Part shown: one piece after another, positions 1 to 8,472 of the stretch
Position numbering within the stretch: the stretch's first letter is position 1
How the letters are laid out: each line of letters opens with the position of its first letter
Assembly (NCBI GenBank): GCA_016717005.1
Contig: JADJUF010000037.1
Location: forward strand, 496,001-560,000
DNA from: Myxococcales bacterium
GTDB lineage: Bacteria; Myxococcota_A; Polyangia; Haliangiales; Haliangiaceae
DNA length: 64,000 nt
Reading direction: 5' to 3'
Translations under genes and position numbers: made by a program
The notes under the pieces: generated by a model
The model's input: only the letters and a program-made list of their open reading frames with translations
The model's database searches: none
Told to the model about the DNA's origin: nothing

Positions 1-1030
1 CGCATCGTCATTTCAGCTTTCGCAGCGCGATCAGCCCGACTGATATGCGGCAATACAAGCGCGAGGAAGTCCTCGATCGCTACGCGCGTGCCGTGGTCGC
101 GTCACTGCCGCAGGACTATCGCGGAGCACCGCTGTGGTGTCTCATCCCCGGCATCGGCGATCCGGACCGACGCCGCCGCTATCGGAACGCACTGAACTCG
201 CGATGCCCGGGGTAAAGCTACTGCCCGAGCCCGAGATGCTGGTTGAGTACTTCCGACTCGTACGTCGCGAACTAGAACTCAAGGAGCGGCACTCGAGCGT
301 CCTGCTGGTCGTTGACGCCGGAGCCTCGACCGTCAATTTGACGTTCGTTCTAACCCGTCGCGATCGCCTCGCAGAAGGCAAAGGAAGGCGTCGCGCGGAA
401 AGCGTCGTTACGCGCCAAGCGGGGCGATGCTGCGCGATTTGCAGGCGCCTGGGTCGACGAGGAACCTCGCGCGCGCCATTGGCATTGAACTGCCGAACAA
501 GGCCGCTGAGCGGCATGCGATTCTTGCTGACGTTGAGCGAGTCAAGTGCAAGCTCTCCAGTCTCAATTCCGGACCCGAGCGGAAGCACCTGCCCGCGATG
601 GGCCTCCCGTGCAAGCGGGAGATGGAACGTGAAGATCTCGAGCAGGTTTCCGACCTGCTCTGGCAAAGTATATTGCCTACGTACCTCGTACAAGCTGAGC
701 AACTCCTTATCGACTTGCAGAGCGGAGCGGACGCCGAGTTCTTTCACGAGCGCTTGGAAGGCTTGACCACGATCGATGTCGGCGGCGCACAGCAACTCAT
801 CGACGGCGTCATCCTCGCAGGGGGAACCAGTCAGTTACCAGGATTTCGGCGCGCCATGCTCCGACACCTGTTTCCCGATCGTCCAGACATGTATATCTAC
901 ACCGTAGGCGAGGACTACAGCGTCGCCGCGGCACTCGGGTGCGCTCGCGAACGTCTTGGCGGTACATCATCGGCCGAGCCGACTTCGCGTGCCACAGGAG
1001 GCCGCTGCCGTGCAAGGGAACCTCGCTGAG
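1..1030 (+). pseudogene. Hsp70/actin-like ATPase domain, partial and frameshifted
   Basis: This is the N-terminal part of an Hsp70-like protein that begins before the window. A phosphate-2 type motif (VVDAGASTVNLTF, near base 320) and an adenosine-binding type motif (VILAGGTSQLPGF, near base 810) are both visible. The reading frame changes three times: near 206-212 (CCCGGGG), near 421-424 (GGGG), and near 938-942. After the last change it runs directly into the frame of the downstream AAA+ ATPase, so both are probably one polypeptide. The changes lie near short homopolymers and may be sequencing errors, but three in 1 kb is more than elsewhere in the window and real decay is possible. Chaperone-like ATPases next to McrB-type ATPases occur in conflict systems; the exact role here is unknown. 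Confidence 0.6.
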
Positions 1031-2809
1031 GCGACCTTCATCGGCACACCGGTCACCGACATCTACTTCGCCTGGAAGCAGCGTAGCGCGCAAGAAGAGG
1101 AGATTCTCGCGCTGGATCGCGACGATCCGTTGCTCGACCACGGCGGCGTGCATCCGTTTGCGGCCACCATTCCCAACTTCAATCTGGGCCCGCTGGAGGG
1201 GCGATTGGTTCCGGGCCCCGGATACTCAAGAATCGGGATCAAGCCCGTGCGGATGTCGGTACGCAAGGCCCCCGCCGAGTTGTCGATCTCTTGGGACGCC
1301 AAGAGCCGCGAGGCCCGAGTGCGTTCAGAGCAGATCAGCAAGACTGGTCAACTACACCTTGCGCTCCACCACCTTGTCCTCGAAGAGGACGAAGCGCCTG
1401 AAACTCGCTCGCTGCCGAAGCCCGTCCCGGTGTCCGTCGGGCTCTGGTCCGATGCCGCGCCCGACGTCATTATCGACCTAGGAATGTCCAAGACCGTGGT
1501 CCTGGCCGCTGACAGCGGTCCGTTCCTGTGGGCTTCCGATGAAAGCGCGCCGCGCGTTTTCCCATCTGCTGACAACACCGCCGGCCCCCATGGCCCGCCG
1601 GAGACGCCGGAGACGCCGGAGACGCGGGAGACGCCGGAGAGTCCCCCGACTCCCGAGGCCCCAGCCGCACGCCACCACGTTCTTGTAACCCGAGCTCCCG
1701 ACGAAGCGCCCCCGGCACCACAGGCACCGGAACCTGTCGACCGAGCCGAGGTGGCATCGCGGGGCTCACCTCCGGCGGGTGGGCACGCGCAGACCCATGG
1801 CCGCGGCGCCGCAACGCCGCCGCCGCAGGTCGCCGCCAAACCAGAGCCGCCCGCCGTTCATGTCGAGCCCGAAGCATTCGGCACGGCGTTGCTCGCGCTT
1901 GTCCAACCGCTTGTCAAAGAAGGGCTGGTCGATACCGTTGCAGATCTCACGATGTTGTTACTCGCGTTGAGCACGCGGCCATTCGTCCTGCTTGCGGGCC
2001 CCCCGGGAAGCGGCAAGTCGTCGCTGGCACGACTTGCTGCGCAGATCCTGGGACTCTTCGAGGGGACGACCTATCATGAGATCACAGTGCAACCGCACTG
2101 GAAGTCGCAACGCCATGTCGAAGCCGAGGTGCGTGCCTCGTGGACAAGGACCTCTGATGGCCATCGACGTCTTTACCTCTTCGATGAGATCAACTTGGCG
2201 AGTCCCGAGTCCTACCTGATGCCGTTCCTTCGACTCCTGGACAAACAGCCTCACGGGCGCGCCGCGATGCTCGCGTGCGGCACGCTCAACATCGATGACT
2301 CGTCGCGCCCGCCTTCACCGACGATCATCGACAGGGCGTTCTTCATCGAGATCGACGCGCCCAAGGGGCTCGAGGCGATGCCAAATCCCGCCGAAGTCGT
2401 TGCCGGCGCCCGACTTGACGGGTTGCCTGCGCCAGCACCGCTGGCTCGGCGCTCCCTGTCGCCACGCGTCGGCGCGGTCGTAGAGGTCCTTCAGCAGACA
2501 GTGGAGAAGGAGCGCCTGCGACAGGATCTCTTGCCGTCGCGGCGTGATCTTATCGATCTCGCTCACCTTACGGCAACGTATGAGTCATGTGCTCTCAATC
2601 CATCCCTCCTTTCTTTGGACGATCTCGAGGACCACCTTGTCGCGGGCCGCCTCCTGACGAAGATCGCGGGAGCCGCCGAACAAGTCGAGCCCTTGGTCAG
2701 AGCTCTCGAGCAGGTGCTGTCGACTCATCCACGGCTGCGGCGCTGCCAACGGCGGCTGGCGGTCGCGCGAGCACAGCTCCGGCTCGGCTTCGTGAGCCCG
2801 TGGCAGTAG
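956..2809 (+). CDS. McrB-like AAA+ ATPase with N-terminal Hsp70-like tail
   Basis: The C-terminal half is a McrB/MoxR-type AAA+ domain: Walker A GPPGSGKSS (about base 2000), Walker B LFDEINLA (about 2180), and the sensor region GTLNID followed by IDRAFF. The first 250 residues look like the end of an Hsp70-like protein, including a second actin-like motif IDLGMSKTV near base 1470. They are joined to the ATPase by a long Pro/Ala-rich linker containing PET repeats. The GTG-type start at 956 is probably artificial, because the frame continues from the upstream Hsp70-like segment after an apparent indel. The stop lies 2 bases before the next gene, a DUF2357/McrC-like nuclease, so the pair resembles a McrBC-type NTP-driven restriction module. 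Confidence 0.75.
   Translation: MAVHHRPSRLRVPQEAAAVQGNLAEATFIGTPVTDIYFAWKQRSAQEEEILALDRDDPLLDHGGVHPFAATIPNFNLGPLEGRLVPGPGYSRIGIKPVRMSVRKAPAELSISWDAKSREARVRSEQISKTGQLHLALHHLVLEEDEAPETRSLPKPVPVSVGLWSDAAPDVIIDLGMSKTVVLAADSGPFLWASDESAPRVFPSADNTAGPHGPPETPETPETRETPESPPTPEAPAARHHVLVTRAPDEAPPAPQAPEPVDRAEVASRGSPPAGGHAQTHGRGAATPPPQVAAKPEPPAVHVEPEAFGTALLALVQPLVKEGLVDTVADLTMLLLALSTRPFVLLAGPPGSGKSSLARLAAQILGLFEGTTYHEITVQPHWKSQRHVEAEVRASWTRTSDGHRRLYLFDEINLASPESYLMPFLRLLDKQPHGRAAMLACGTLNIDDSSRPPSPTIIDRAFFIEIDAPKGLEAMPNPAEVVAGARLDGLPAPAPLARRSLSPRVGAVVEVLQQTVEKERLRQDLLPSRRDLIDLAHLTATYESCALNPSLLSLDDLEDHLVAGRLLTKIAGAAEQVEPLVRALEQVLSTHPRLRRCQRRLAVARAQLRLGFVSPWQ
1600..1641 (+). repeat. 9-bp in-frame repeat coding P-E-T
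   Basis: About four copies of a GAGACGCCG-type unit encode PET/RET in the linker between the Hsp70-like and AAA+ parts. The unit length is a multiple of three, so copy-number change would alter linker length without changing frame. Confidence 0.6.
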
Positions 2810-2811
2810 GA

Positions 2812-4542
2812 ATGCCTGGCGAGATTCTTCTCGCTACCTTCCCGCTGGGTCGCCGCGCCCCGGCTCAACTTCACCCGTACCAGCGCGGCATGGTGTTCTC
2901 GATCGACGATGCGCGACCTTGGGTACTGATCGGCTTTGGCGAATCCGGATCTAGTGCGACAGCGATCACAAGGTCGTCGCAGCAGTTCGTCGTGCGACAT
3001 GATCCGAGCATCCACGGCGCCGTTCCCCGCGCCGGGTTTGCCTGGTGGGCCTGCTGCCCTCTCGCGCCGAGTCGAGAGTCCATTGGAGACGGTCGACGCT
3101 TTGGCAGGTTTGACATCGAGATCGTCGAACCGAGAGAAGTCGTTGTCACGTGCATCGTCTGGCCAGGCAAGTACTTCGGGCCCAACGAATACCGTCGCGT
3201 GCTCGACGAGATCTACACGGAATATGGCCGCACGGTGGAATGGCTCCCGGGTGCCGACGCCGTGCGGTCATACACGCGGCGCAGGTCGGGCGTGCGGCGG
3301 AACGCTGATGTTGCCGCGGCCACTGTCCGAGAACTTCGGGCGTGCCAGCAATGGCTCGCCGTGAATCGTAGCAAATCGGAAGAGGCCCTTCCCGAACAGG
3401 GATTGGTTGCGGCGTGGGCGATGCGCCGTGCCTTGATGCTTGCTGCAATCCGCGACCAACTCGAAGCCCACAGACGAGCGGAGCGGGATCTGGCGAGCGC
3501 CGGCGGCGAGATCCCCTCGCCCGCCCAGCGCAAGCGTGTAGAGGAAGCGGCCGATGCGATCACGCAGCTCTTCTATCAAGTCTCCCAAGTTGCTCGCCGT
3601 CTCCACGGCAAACTGGGTCCATTTCGGCTGTCTCCGGCGATGCAGCGAGACCACCGACTTCGCCGCCTTATGGATGCGTTCGTGGCCACCGAGCGCGAGC
3701 GGTGGGCCGACGCCCAGACCGATGCATTCTCGGAATCGCCGCCGTTAAGGGCAACAAGGGTGTTCGAGTTGTGGTGCACGGCTCGCATCGTCGCGTCGCT
3801 GGAGTTGCTGGGGTGGGAGGTTTCGGGCAGGCGAACGTTCTTCAGCGAGCCCGATGGAGGTATGCCGATCCACCACGAGGTGGTGCTGCGGCGGACTGGA
3901 GATGTGGCGCAGCTGGAGTATCAGCCCGCGATCAAGGATCTTGGTGTGAGCGGTCTTCTGGACATGCATCGACGAGGTCGCCAAGGCATTGACATCCTGG
4001 GGGCTCGACCGACCGCTCCTGTAGGGCTCGTCTCCTACGGGCGTGAGACCCCAGACTTCGCGATTCGATACACGTCAGCCGACGGCCGGCGCGCTTTCGC
4101 GATCGGCGACGCTACCCTCACTGACCCCGAGCGGGGTGGCGTCTCGCTAAAGATTGACAAGATGATCACGTACCGTGACCGGGTTGCTTGGAGAATCGAT
4201 GGGCGACTCATTCGGTGTGAAGGTGCCGGAACATTCATTGTATTGCCTGGGCCTGCGGCCCAGTGGTCGAAGGCGCTGAGCACGCGACCCTGTGATAGCG
4301 TGATCTGTCTCCCGACACCGGCGCTCGTCCATGACAGTGAGATGACTACTCGACTGGGTGCGCTCATGGGCTTTCTCGACAGGCAGCGACATGAGGCCGA
4401 CTACCAGACGCTGTGTCCATGCCGTGGCCGCAACAGCACGTCCCGTATCGCGGGGCAAAGACTGCCCCAGATTGAGACCGCGGGCTCACCCCGTGTGACC
4501 GCTTCCATGGCCGACCTGAGCTTCTCGCCGGTCAGGACCTGA
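2812..4542 (+). CDS. DUF2357/McrC-like nuclease-domain protein
   Basis: 576 residues starting at the ATG 2 bases after the ATPase stop. The C-terminal third has features of McrC/DUF2357 nucleases: a VFELWCTARIVASLELLGW helix (about base 3760), then TPDFAIRY and FAIGDATLTD, which fit the acidic residues of a PD-(D/E)XK fold, followed by a lysine-containing strand (LKIDKMI). The N-terminal half is a low-similarity region that in this family contacts the ATPase or DNA. With the upstream ATPase it probably forms a McrBC-like NTP-dependent restriction pair. The last 45 residues look unstructured and overlap the convergent gene by about 140 bases, so the true end may lie earlier. Composition is less GC-rich than the rest of the window, suggesting transfer. 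Confidence 0.65.
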   Translation: MPGEILLATFPLGRRAPAQLHPYQRGMVFSIDDARPWVLIGFGESGSSATAITRSSQQFVVRHDPSIHGAVPRAGFAWWACCPLAPSRESIGDGRRFGRFDIEIVEPREVVVTCIVWPGKYFGPNEYRRVLDEIYTEYGRTVEWLPGADAVRSYTRRRSGVRRNADVAAATVRELRACQQWLAVNRSKSEEALPEQGLVAAWAMRRALMLAAIRDQLEAHRRAERDLASAGGEIPSPAQRKRVEEAADAITQLFYQVSQVARRLHGKLGPFRLSPAMQRDHRLRRLMDAFVATERERWADAQTDAFSESPPLRATRVFELWCTARIVASLELLGWEVSGRRTFFSEPDGGMPIHHEVVLRRTGDVAQLEYQPAIKDLGVSGLLDMHRRGRQGIDILGARPTAPVGLVSYGRETPDFAIRYTSADGRRAFAIGDATLTDPERGGVSLKIDKMITYRDRVAWRIDGRLIRCEGAGTFIVLPGPAAQWSKALSTRPCDSVICLPTPALVHDSEMTTRLGALMGFLDRQRHEADYQTLCPCRGRNSTSRIAGQRLPQIETAGSPRVTASMADLSFSPVRT

Positions 4543-5885
4543 ACATCCCTGTCCGACCAACCTTGCGGCACGAGATTTGCGCCGACTCCTACAGCGAGAA
4601 CGGGGATTGCGACGAAGGCTGGGTCTGCCAACTCGGCCCGAATCTTTGCCTCCAAGGCGCCGGCCCGCGCGACGAGCTTCGCGACCTTGGGATCCTTGTT
4701 CGGTTCGAGCGTTGCGTCCACGACGAGCACCGCGCCGTCGTGCGGCGGAAACGCCAAGATGTCGGCTTGGTTGTCGGGCATACCGGACTTGCTCCGCGGT
4801 GGCCCCCACCACAGCGAAGTGAACCCAAGCAGGCTGATCAGATGCGACACCGACCGCTCGAATGCCGCCTCGTCGAGTGTTCCGCCCTGTTGCTGTACAA
4901 GGCCTTGGGCTAGCAGGCTTCCTTTCGAACGCTCGAACTCGGCGAGCCCGAGCGCTCGCACCGAGCCCCGTTGGATGGCAGACAACGCCACCTCGCGATG
5001 CTCGAGCCGTCGGCCGAGGTAGCTCAGCGCCACCGTTGCGGAACCGGGGCCGGGTGCCCGGAAGGAGACCACGTCGCTAGCCATCGGTGAGTGACGCAGC
5101 GGCGCGAGCGGCCCGTGCTCGGACTCCAGCGTGATCGCGAGCTCTGCTCGGCGCACCGTCTTGGCGGTCGTCAGCTCGACCTCCACGGTCGTTCGATCGT
5201 CCGACTCACGGACGTCTTTCAGAGCGGCGAGTACTGGGATGACCAACGTGACGACGCGCGGACGCATTGCATCAACGCTATCGAACCGAGTGGCAAGGCC
5301 TAGGCGCTTGAGTTGACGCACGAGCGTCCCGTGTCCTTCGCCCTCGAAGGTCGCACGCGCATTGGACAGCCATTCGTGTGCCGACCCAGATGAGATATCA
5401 TGCTCCAGCCCCGCCGCTGTCTCGAACTCGAGTTCGTAGCGGTACCTGTTGCTGGTGATGTCGTTGCCGAACCGGCTCGGGTCGCGCGGCGAACCGTGAA
5501 CGCGATGCCATTCAACCTTGTCGACATCGCAGAGGCGCAGCGGTTCGCCGCCTAGGCTATCGAAGGCCTCCAGCCGGCCCCGGCCGATCTGTTCCAGCAA
5601 CGCCGGGATCCGAGCCAATGAAATGCGCTGGCGACACACCTTGAGCTGGCTCGTCCCAGTCACCTCCGCATCGCTGGGTGGCTCGTCCGTCAGGGTCAAG
5701 CGGCACGAGATCGAGACCCACGTGTCGCCTGGGCGCGCGACGAGCGCAACCAATTCTACGCTCGTCCACAGGTGCGTGTACTGACCGACCCAATCGACGA
5801 GCCTTCTCAGTTCTTCCTGATGGGTCGTCAGGCGATCCAGGACAGCCCGCAAGTCCGCCATTATCTCGTCGTCTCTCGTACTCAT
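4401..5885 (-). CDS. Protein with C-terminal PD-(D/E)XK-like nuclease domain
   Basis: 494 residues; the ATG at 5885 overlaps the stop of the upstream GIY-YIG gene as ATGA. I do not recognise the N-terminal 330 residues. The C-terminal 150 residues resemble Mrr/REase-like domains: a helix with AFERSVSHLISLLGF, then QADILAF (metal-binding Asp) and VLVVDATLEP (second acidic site; the usual Lys after it is replaced by Thr), with lysines following. This suggests a DNA-cleaving or DNA-binding restriction-like protein. Translational coupling to a GIY-YIG nuclease suggests the two proteins act together. It converges with the Hsp70/McrB/DUF2357 genes and shares their lower GC. Confidence 0.6.
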   Translation of the reverse strand: MSTRDDEIMADLRAVLDRLTTHQEELRRLVDWVGQYTHLWTSVELVALVARPGDTWVSISCRLTLTDEPPSDAEVTGTSQLKVCRQRISLARIPALLEQIGRGRLEAFDSLGGEPLRLCDVDKVEWHRVHGSPRDPSRFGNDITSNRYRYELEFETAAGLEHDISSGSAHEWLSNARATFEGEGHGTLVRQLKRLGLATRFDSVDAMRPRVVTLVIPVLAALKDVRESDDRTTVEVELTTAKTVRRAELAITLESEHGPLAPLRHSPMASDVVSFRAPGPGSATVALSYLGRRLEHREVALSAIQRGSVRALGLAEFERSKGSLLAQGLVQQQGGTLDEAAFERSVSHLISLLGFTSLWWGPPRSKSGMPDNQADILAFPPHDGAVLVVDATLEPNKDPKVAKLVARAGALEAKIRAELADPAFVAIPVLAVGVGANLVPQGWSDRDVQVLTGEKLRSAMEAVTRGEPAVSIWGSLCPAIRDVLLRPRHGHSVW

Positions 5886-6370
5886 AGCACGAGCCACCCA
5901 TGCGCATCGCGCTGCGCCTTTCCCGCAGAGCCGATCGACGCGTTGAGCGGCGGGCGGTCCAAGAACTCCCAGCGATATCGTTCGAGCAGTCCCGCCTCGA
6001 GGACCTTGTGCCGATTGGTCGGCCACCAGCGAACGACCAGGTCCGTGAGCGGGAACGACCGACCGTAGTCCCATCCATGCCCCTTCGAGTAGTCGAGGCC
6101 GGCGCGATGAGACACCGACTTCTGGGTGACCTCCAGACTCATCGCTTTCAGCAGCGAACGAATGCGACGCGCGAGATGCATCGTTTCTCCGATCACCAAC
6201 ACGCCGTCGGGGTCGACGCCAGCAGCGCGGGGGATCGCGCGGAGGCGCCCGCGCTTCTTGGCCTGCACGACGTAGACGCCGGGCGCCTTCGGCGGCTCGG
6301 CCTCGGCGAGTCGTACGGGCTTCGACCATGGTTGGTCTTGGATCAGCTTGCTCCATGGGTTGCGGACCAT
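5882..6370 (-). CDS. GIY-YIG nuclease-like protein
   Basis: 162 residues from the ATG at 6370 (MVRNPWSKL); an in-frame start further upstream would add about 35 low-complexity residues and looks less likely. The sequence PGVYVVQAK followed by GVLVIGETMHLARRIRSL matches the GIY-YIG core, with GVYVV and IGET in the two signature strands and the helix Arg in ARRIRSL. A later Glu (VLEAGLLERYRWEF) and a closing PPLN match the rest of the fold. GIY-YIG domains cut DNA in repair, homing and restriction enzymes. The stop overlaps the start of the PD-(D/E)XK-like gene by 4 bases. The canonical second tyrosine of the signature is replaced, so activity is not certain. Confidence 0.65.
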   Translation of the reverse strand: MVRNPWSKLIQDQPWSKPVRLAEAEPPKAPGVYVVQAKKRGRLRAIPRAAGVDPDGVLVIGETMHLARRIRSLLKAMSLEVTQKSVSHRAGLDYSKGHGWDYGRSFPLTDLVVRWWPTNRHKVLEAGLLERYRWEFLDRPPLNASIGSAGKAQRDAHGWLVL

Positions 6371-6709
6371 GTCCGCAGTCTCGCACGCTGGAGCTCTGGA
6401 ACTGGCTGCCCTGTGCGGCCTCTGGCTCACCCCATTACGGTCATTTTGCGGTACGACGACGACGCGTACAGTCACGAGTCTGTGGCTGGGACGCCTTGAG
6501 GTCGCCAGGCATCAGAAAAGATCGCCGAGTTCTTGCTGCGGTGGGTCGAAGAGCTGGCAGCCTGACGGCCGGCCCACCCACCGCCGTTGCTGCTCTCCGC
6601 TGTTCCCACCCGCCCGGGGTGATCATTGCCACGCTCCTGACCCTCGCGTACCGTCATCCGGGGCGCGCGTCCGGCTCTCGTCACGCGCACACACCAGGGG
6701 GGATTCAGG
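6371..6709. other. Intergenic region between divergent genes
   Basis: This 339-base stretch lies between the GIY-YIG operon (leftward) and the nitrilase-like gene (rightward) and should hold both promoters. No convincing -35/-10 pair stands out. A purine-rich AGGGGGG tract ends about 8 bases before the ATG at 6710 and can serve as its ribosome-binding site. No RNA gene or complete mobile element is visible. Confidence 0.4.
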
Positions 6710-8065
6710 ATGCTGGACGTTCCGGGATCGCAGGCCGCGCTACAGGCGTTGCTCGCTGACGGTGGCTGTCACGTGACGACGTTCGCCGCGGCGTGCCTGC
6801 GGGCCGTCGACGGCAGCCGGCTGAACGCGCTGTTCGACGACGCTGGCCAGTGCCGACGCTACCGGGCGATCCGGGACGAGGCCGCGGCGGTCCTGGCGGC
6901 GGCGCCGGCTGGCGGCAACCGGATGTCGGCCATCGAGCTGGCCGAGCTCGCGGCCATCCTCAGCCGCCACGGCCGCGCGGCCGTCGACGATGAGGTCGCT
7001 GAGGGCTCGCTCACCGCCCGCGCCCTCGCCCAGGCGGTGCACGAAGAGCGCCGCGCGCACCTCTGGTCGTACTTCGCCGACTGGGACCACCCGCGCAAGC
7101 TCGAGCCCGGTGATCCGGTGCCGGTCCCGACGCGCACCGAGCTGCACCACATCTACCGCCGTCCGCTGCGGCTCTCGCCGTGCCCGGACAAGCGCGAGGG
7201 GCCGCACGAGATGTGCCCGGGTGGGTACCGCGGGCTCCCGTCGCTGCGCCTCATGCCGCCGAGCGTCGATGGCGAGGTGTACCTCGATCCGTCGCTGGGC
7301 CAGGAGGTGTGCCCGTTCACGGCGGGGGCCAAGGGCGCTGGCACCGTCGCCTTCATCGTGCCCGCGACCCACCTGGACGAGGGCTTCACCTACGAGGTGA
7401 TCGAGGACGAGGCCGGCGTCCCGCTGGCGTTCGAGCGGGTCCAGCCGCGCGACCCCGACGCGCTCCACGCCCTCGTGCTGCGCGAGCTGGCGCGGGCCGC
7501 CGAGTATGCGGCGCTGGTGGTCATGCCCGAGCTCACCAGCGCGCCGAACGTGGAGGACGCGATCGACGCCTCTCATGCGCACAACCAGCTCGGGCACATC
7601 CAGCTGCTGGTCGCCGGCTCGACCTGGCGACCGCCGGAAGACGACAGCCCTGGGGGCAGCAATCGATCAGCGATCTGGCCGCGCGGCCGCGCCCGGCACC
7701 ACCACGACAAGTACTCGTGGTTCCACCACAAGGCGACCGGCGGGGAGTCGATCAAGCGCGGGCGGCGACGCGTCACGATCATGGCCGGCCCGCGGCTCAC
7801 GTACACGGTGCTCATCTGCAAGGACGTGCTCGAGCCCTGGCATGATCCATTCGCGCGCAGCATCGCGGACCTGGGCTGGGGCACGGTGGTGCTGGCGAAC
7901 ATTCCGCCCGATGGAACCGCCCGGCCGGACTACGGGCTGATCGTGCGCCCGGCGAGTCCGGCGGGGCCCCAGGAGACGGGCCACGTCGAGTCCCATCCGC
8001 TCTCGGGGTTGCACAACCACTCGATCTTGCTTGGGATAACGGGGCCCATATTTGTTCGTTATTGA
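6710..8065 (+). CDS. Nitrilase-superfamily (carbon-nitrogen hydrolase-like) protein
   Basis: 451 residues with an AGGGGGG tract before the ATG. Residues 1-210 are unrecognised. The C-terminal half carries the three residues of the nitrilase active site in the right order: Glu in VVMPELTSAP (about base 7530), Lys in HHHDKYSWF (about 7710) and Cys in YTVLICKDVL (about 7810). This suggests hydrolysis of a C-N bond (amide, nitrile or N-acyl), but the substrate is unknown. The last residues (GITGPIFVRY) are encoded by an abruptly AT-rich stretch, so the natural C-terminus may have been cut off by a rearrangement. Its position between two defence clusters makes a role as a defence accessory possible but unproven. 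Confidence 0.6.
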   Translation: MLDVPGSQAALQALLADGGCHVTTFAAACLRAVDGSRLNALFDDAGQCRRYRAIRDEAAAVLAAAPAGGNRMSAIELAELAAILSRHGRAAVDDEVAEGSLTARALAQAVHEERRAHLWSYFADWDHPRKLEPGDPVPVPTRTELHHIYRRPLRLSPCPDKREGPHEMCPGGYRGLPSLRLMPPSVDGEVYLDPSLGQEVCPFTAGAKGAGTVAFIVPATHLDEGFTYEVIEDEAGVPLAFERVQPRDPDALHALVLRELARAAEYAALVVMPELTSAPNVEDAIDASHAHNQLGHIQLLVAGSTWRPPEDDSPGGSNRSAIWPRGRARHHHDKYSWFHHKATGGESIKRGRRRVTIMAGPRLTYTVLICKDVLEPWHDPFARSIADLGWGTVVLANIPPDGTARPDYGLIVRPASPAGPQETGHVESHPLSGLHNHSILLGITGPIFVRY

Positions 8066-8097
8066 CAGAACCGTTCGGCAGTGACAAAACTATTAGC
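8041..8097. other. AT-rich junction with short direct repeats and promoter-like boxes
   Basis: An abrupt AT-rich island lies inside very GC-rich DNA at the end of the nitrilase-like gene. It contains two copies of TGACARAAC (8063-8071 and 8082-8090) 19 bases apart. It also has a perfect TTGACA at 8062-8067 with the weak -10 candidate AAAACT at 8086-8091 (18-base spacer), just ahead of the ATG at 8098. It could be a promoter/operator or the end of a lost mobile element. Confidence 0.4.
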
Positions 8098-8436
8098 ATG
8101 AGCAGCACCACGGCGTTGCCAGCGAGCATCCAGGTGGCTCAGCAGATCGGAGAGTCGGCGGCGGGGTTGGTGACGCACGATATCGACCGTGCGGTCACAC
8201 AGCTCGCCGCGGCCTCGATCGAGAGCGAGGTCGATCGCGGCGCACGCCAGGCCCTCACCTGGCTGCTGACCGGGGTCGCGATGGCCGAAGCCGCATGCGG
8301 GCGGTCCGTCGCCACAGCCAGTTTGGGGTCAGCGCCTCACCGCGACGCGCGCCCACGACGGTCGCCAGGATCCCCACGTCCGGCCCCGACGATACGCGCT
8401 GCGCCGCGAGCCTCAATGCCTCAGCCTGCGCTCTGA
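8098..8436 (+). CDS. Small hypothetical protein, possibly a truncated remnant
   Basis: 112 residues from the ATG directly after the AT-rich junction. The first 65 residues look like a genuine mostly helical protein (for example HDIDRAVTQLAAAS). The remaining 45 are Arg/Pro/Ala-rich and look like out-of-frame reading. It could be the N-terminus of a disrupted gene, perhaps a transposase, but I recognise no family. Confidence 0.3.
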   Translation: MSSTTALPASIQVAQQIGESAAGLVTHDIDRAVTQLAAASIESEVDRGARQALTWLLTGVAMAEAACGRSVATASLGSAPHRDARPRRSPGSPRPAPTIRAAPRASMPQPAL

Positions 8437-8472
8437 ATCGCTCCGCGATTCGTCCTGTGTGTGGAGGGTGTC

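Noticed and set aside
6430..6470. Insertion-sequence end (CCCCATTACGGTCATTTTGCGG-like text)
   Set aside because: It looks like some IS ends, but there is no matching inverted copy, target duplication or transposase nearby.
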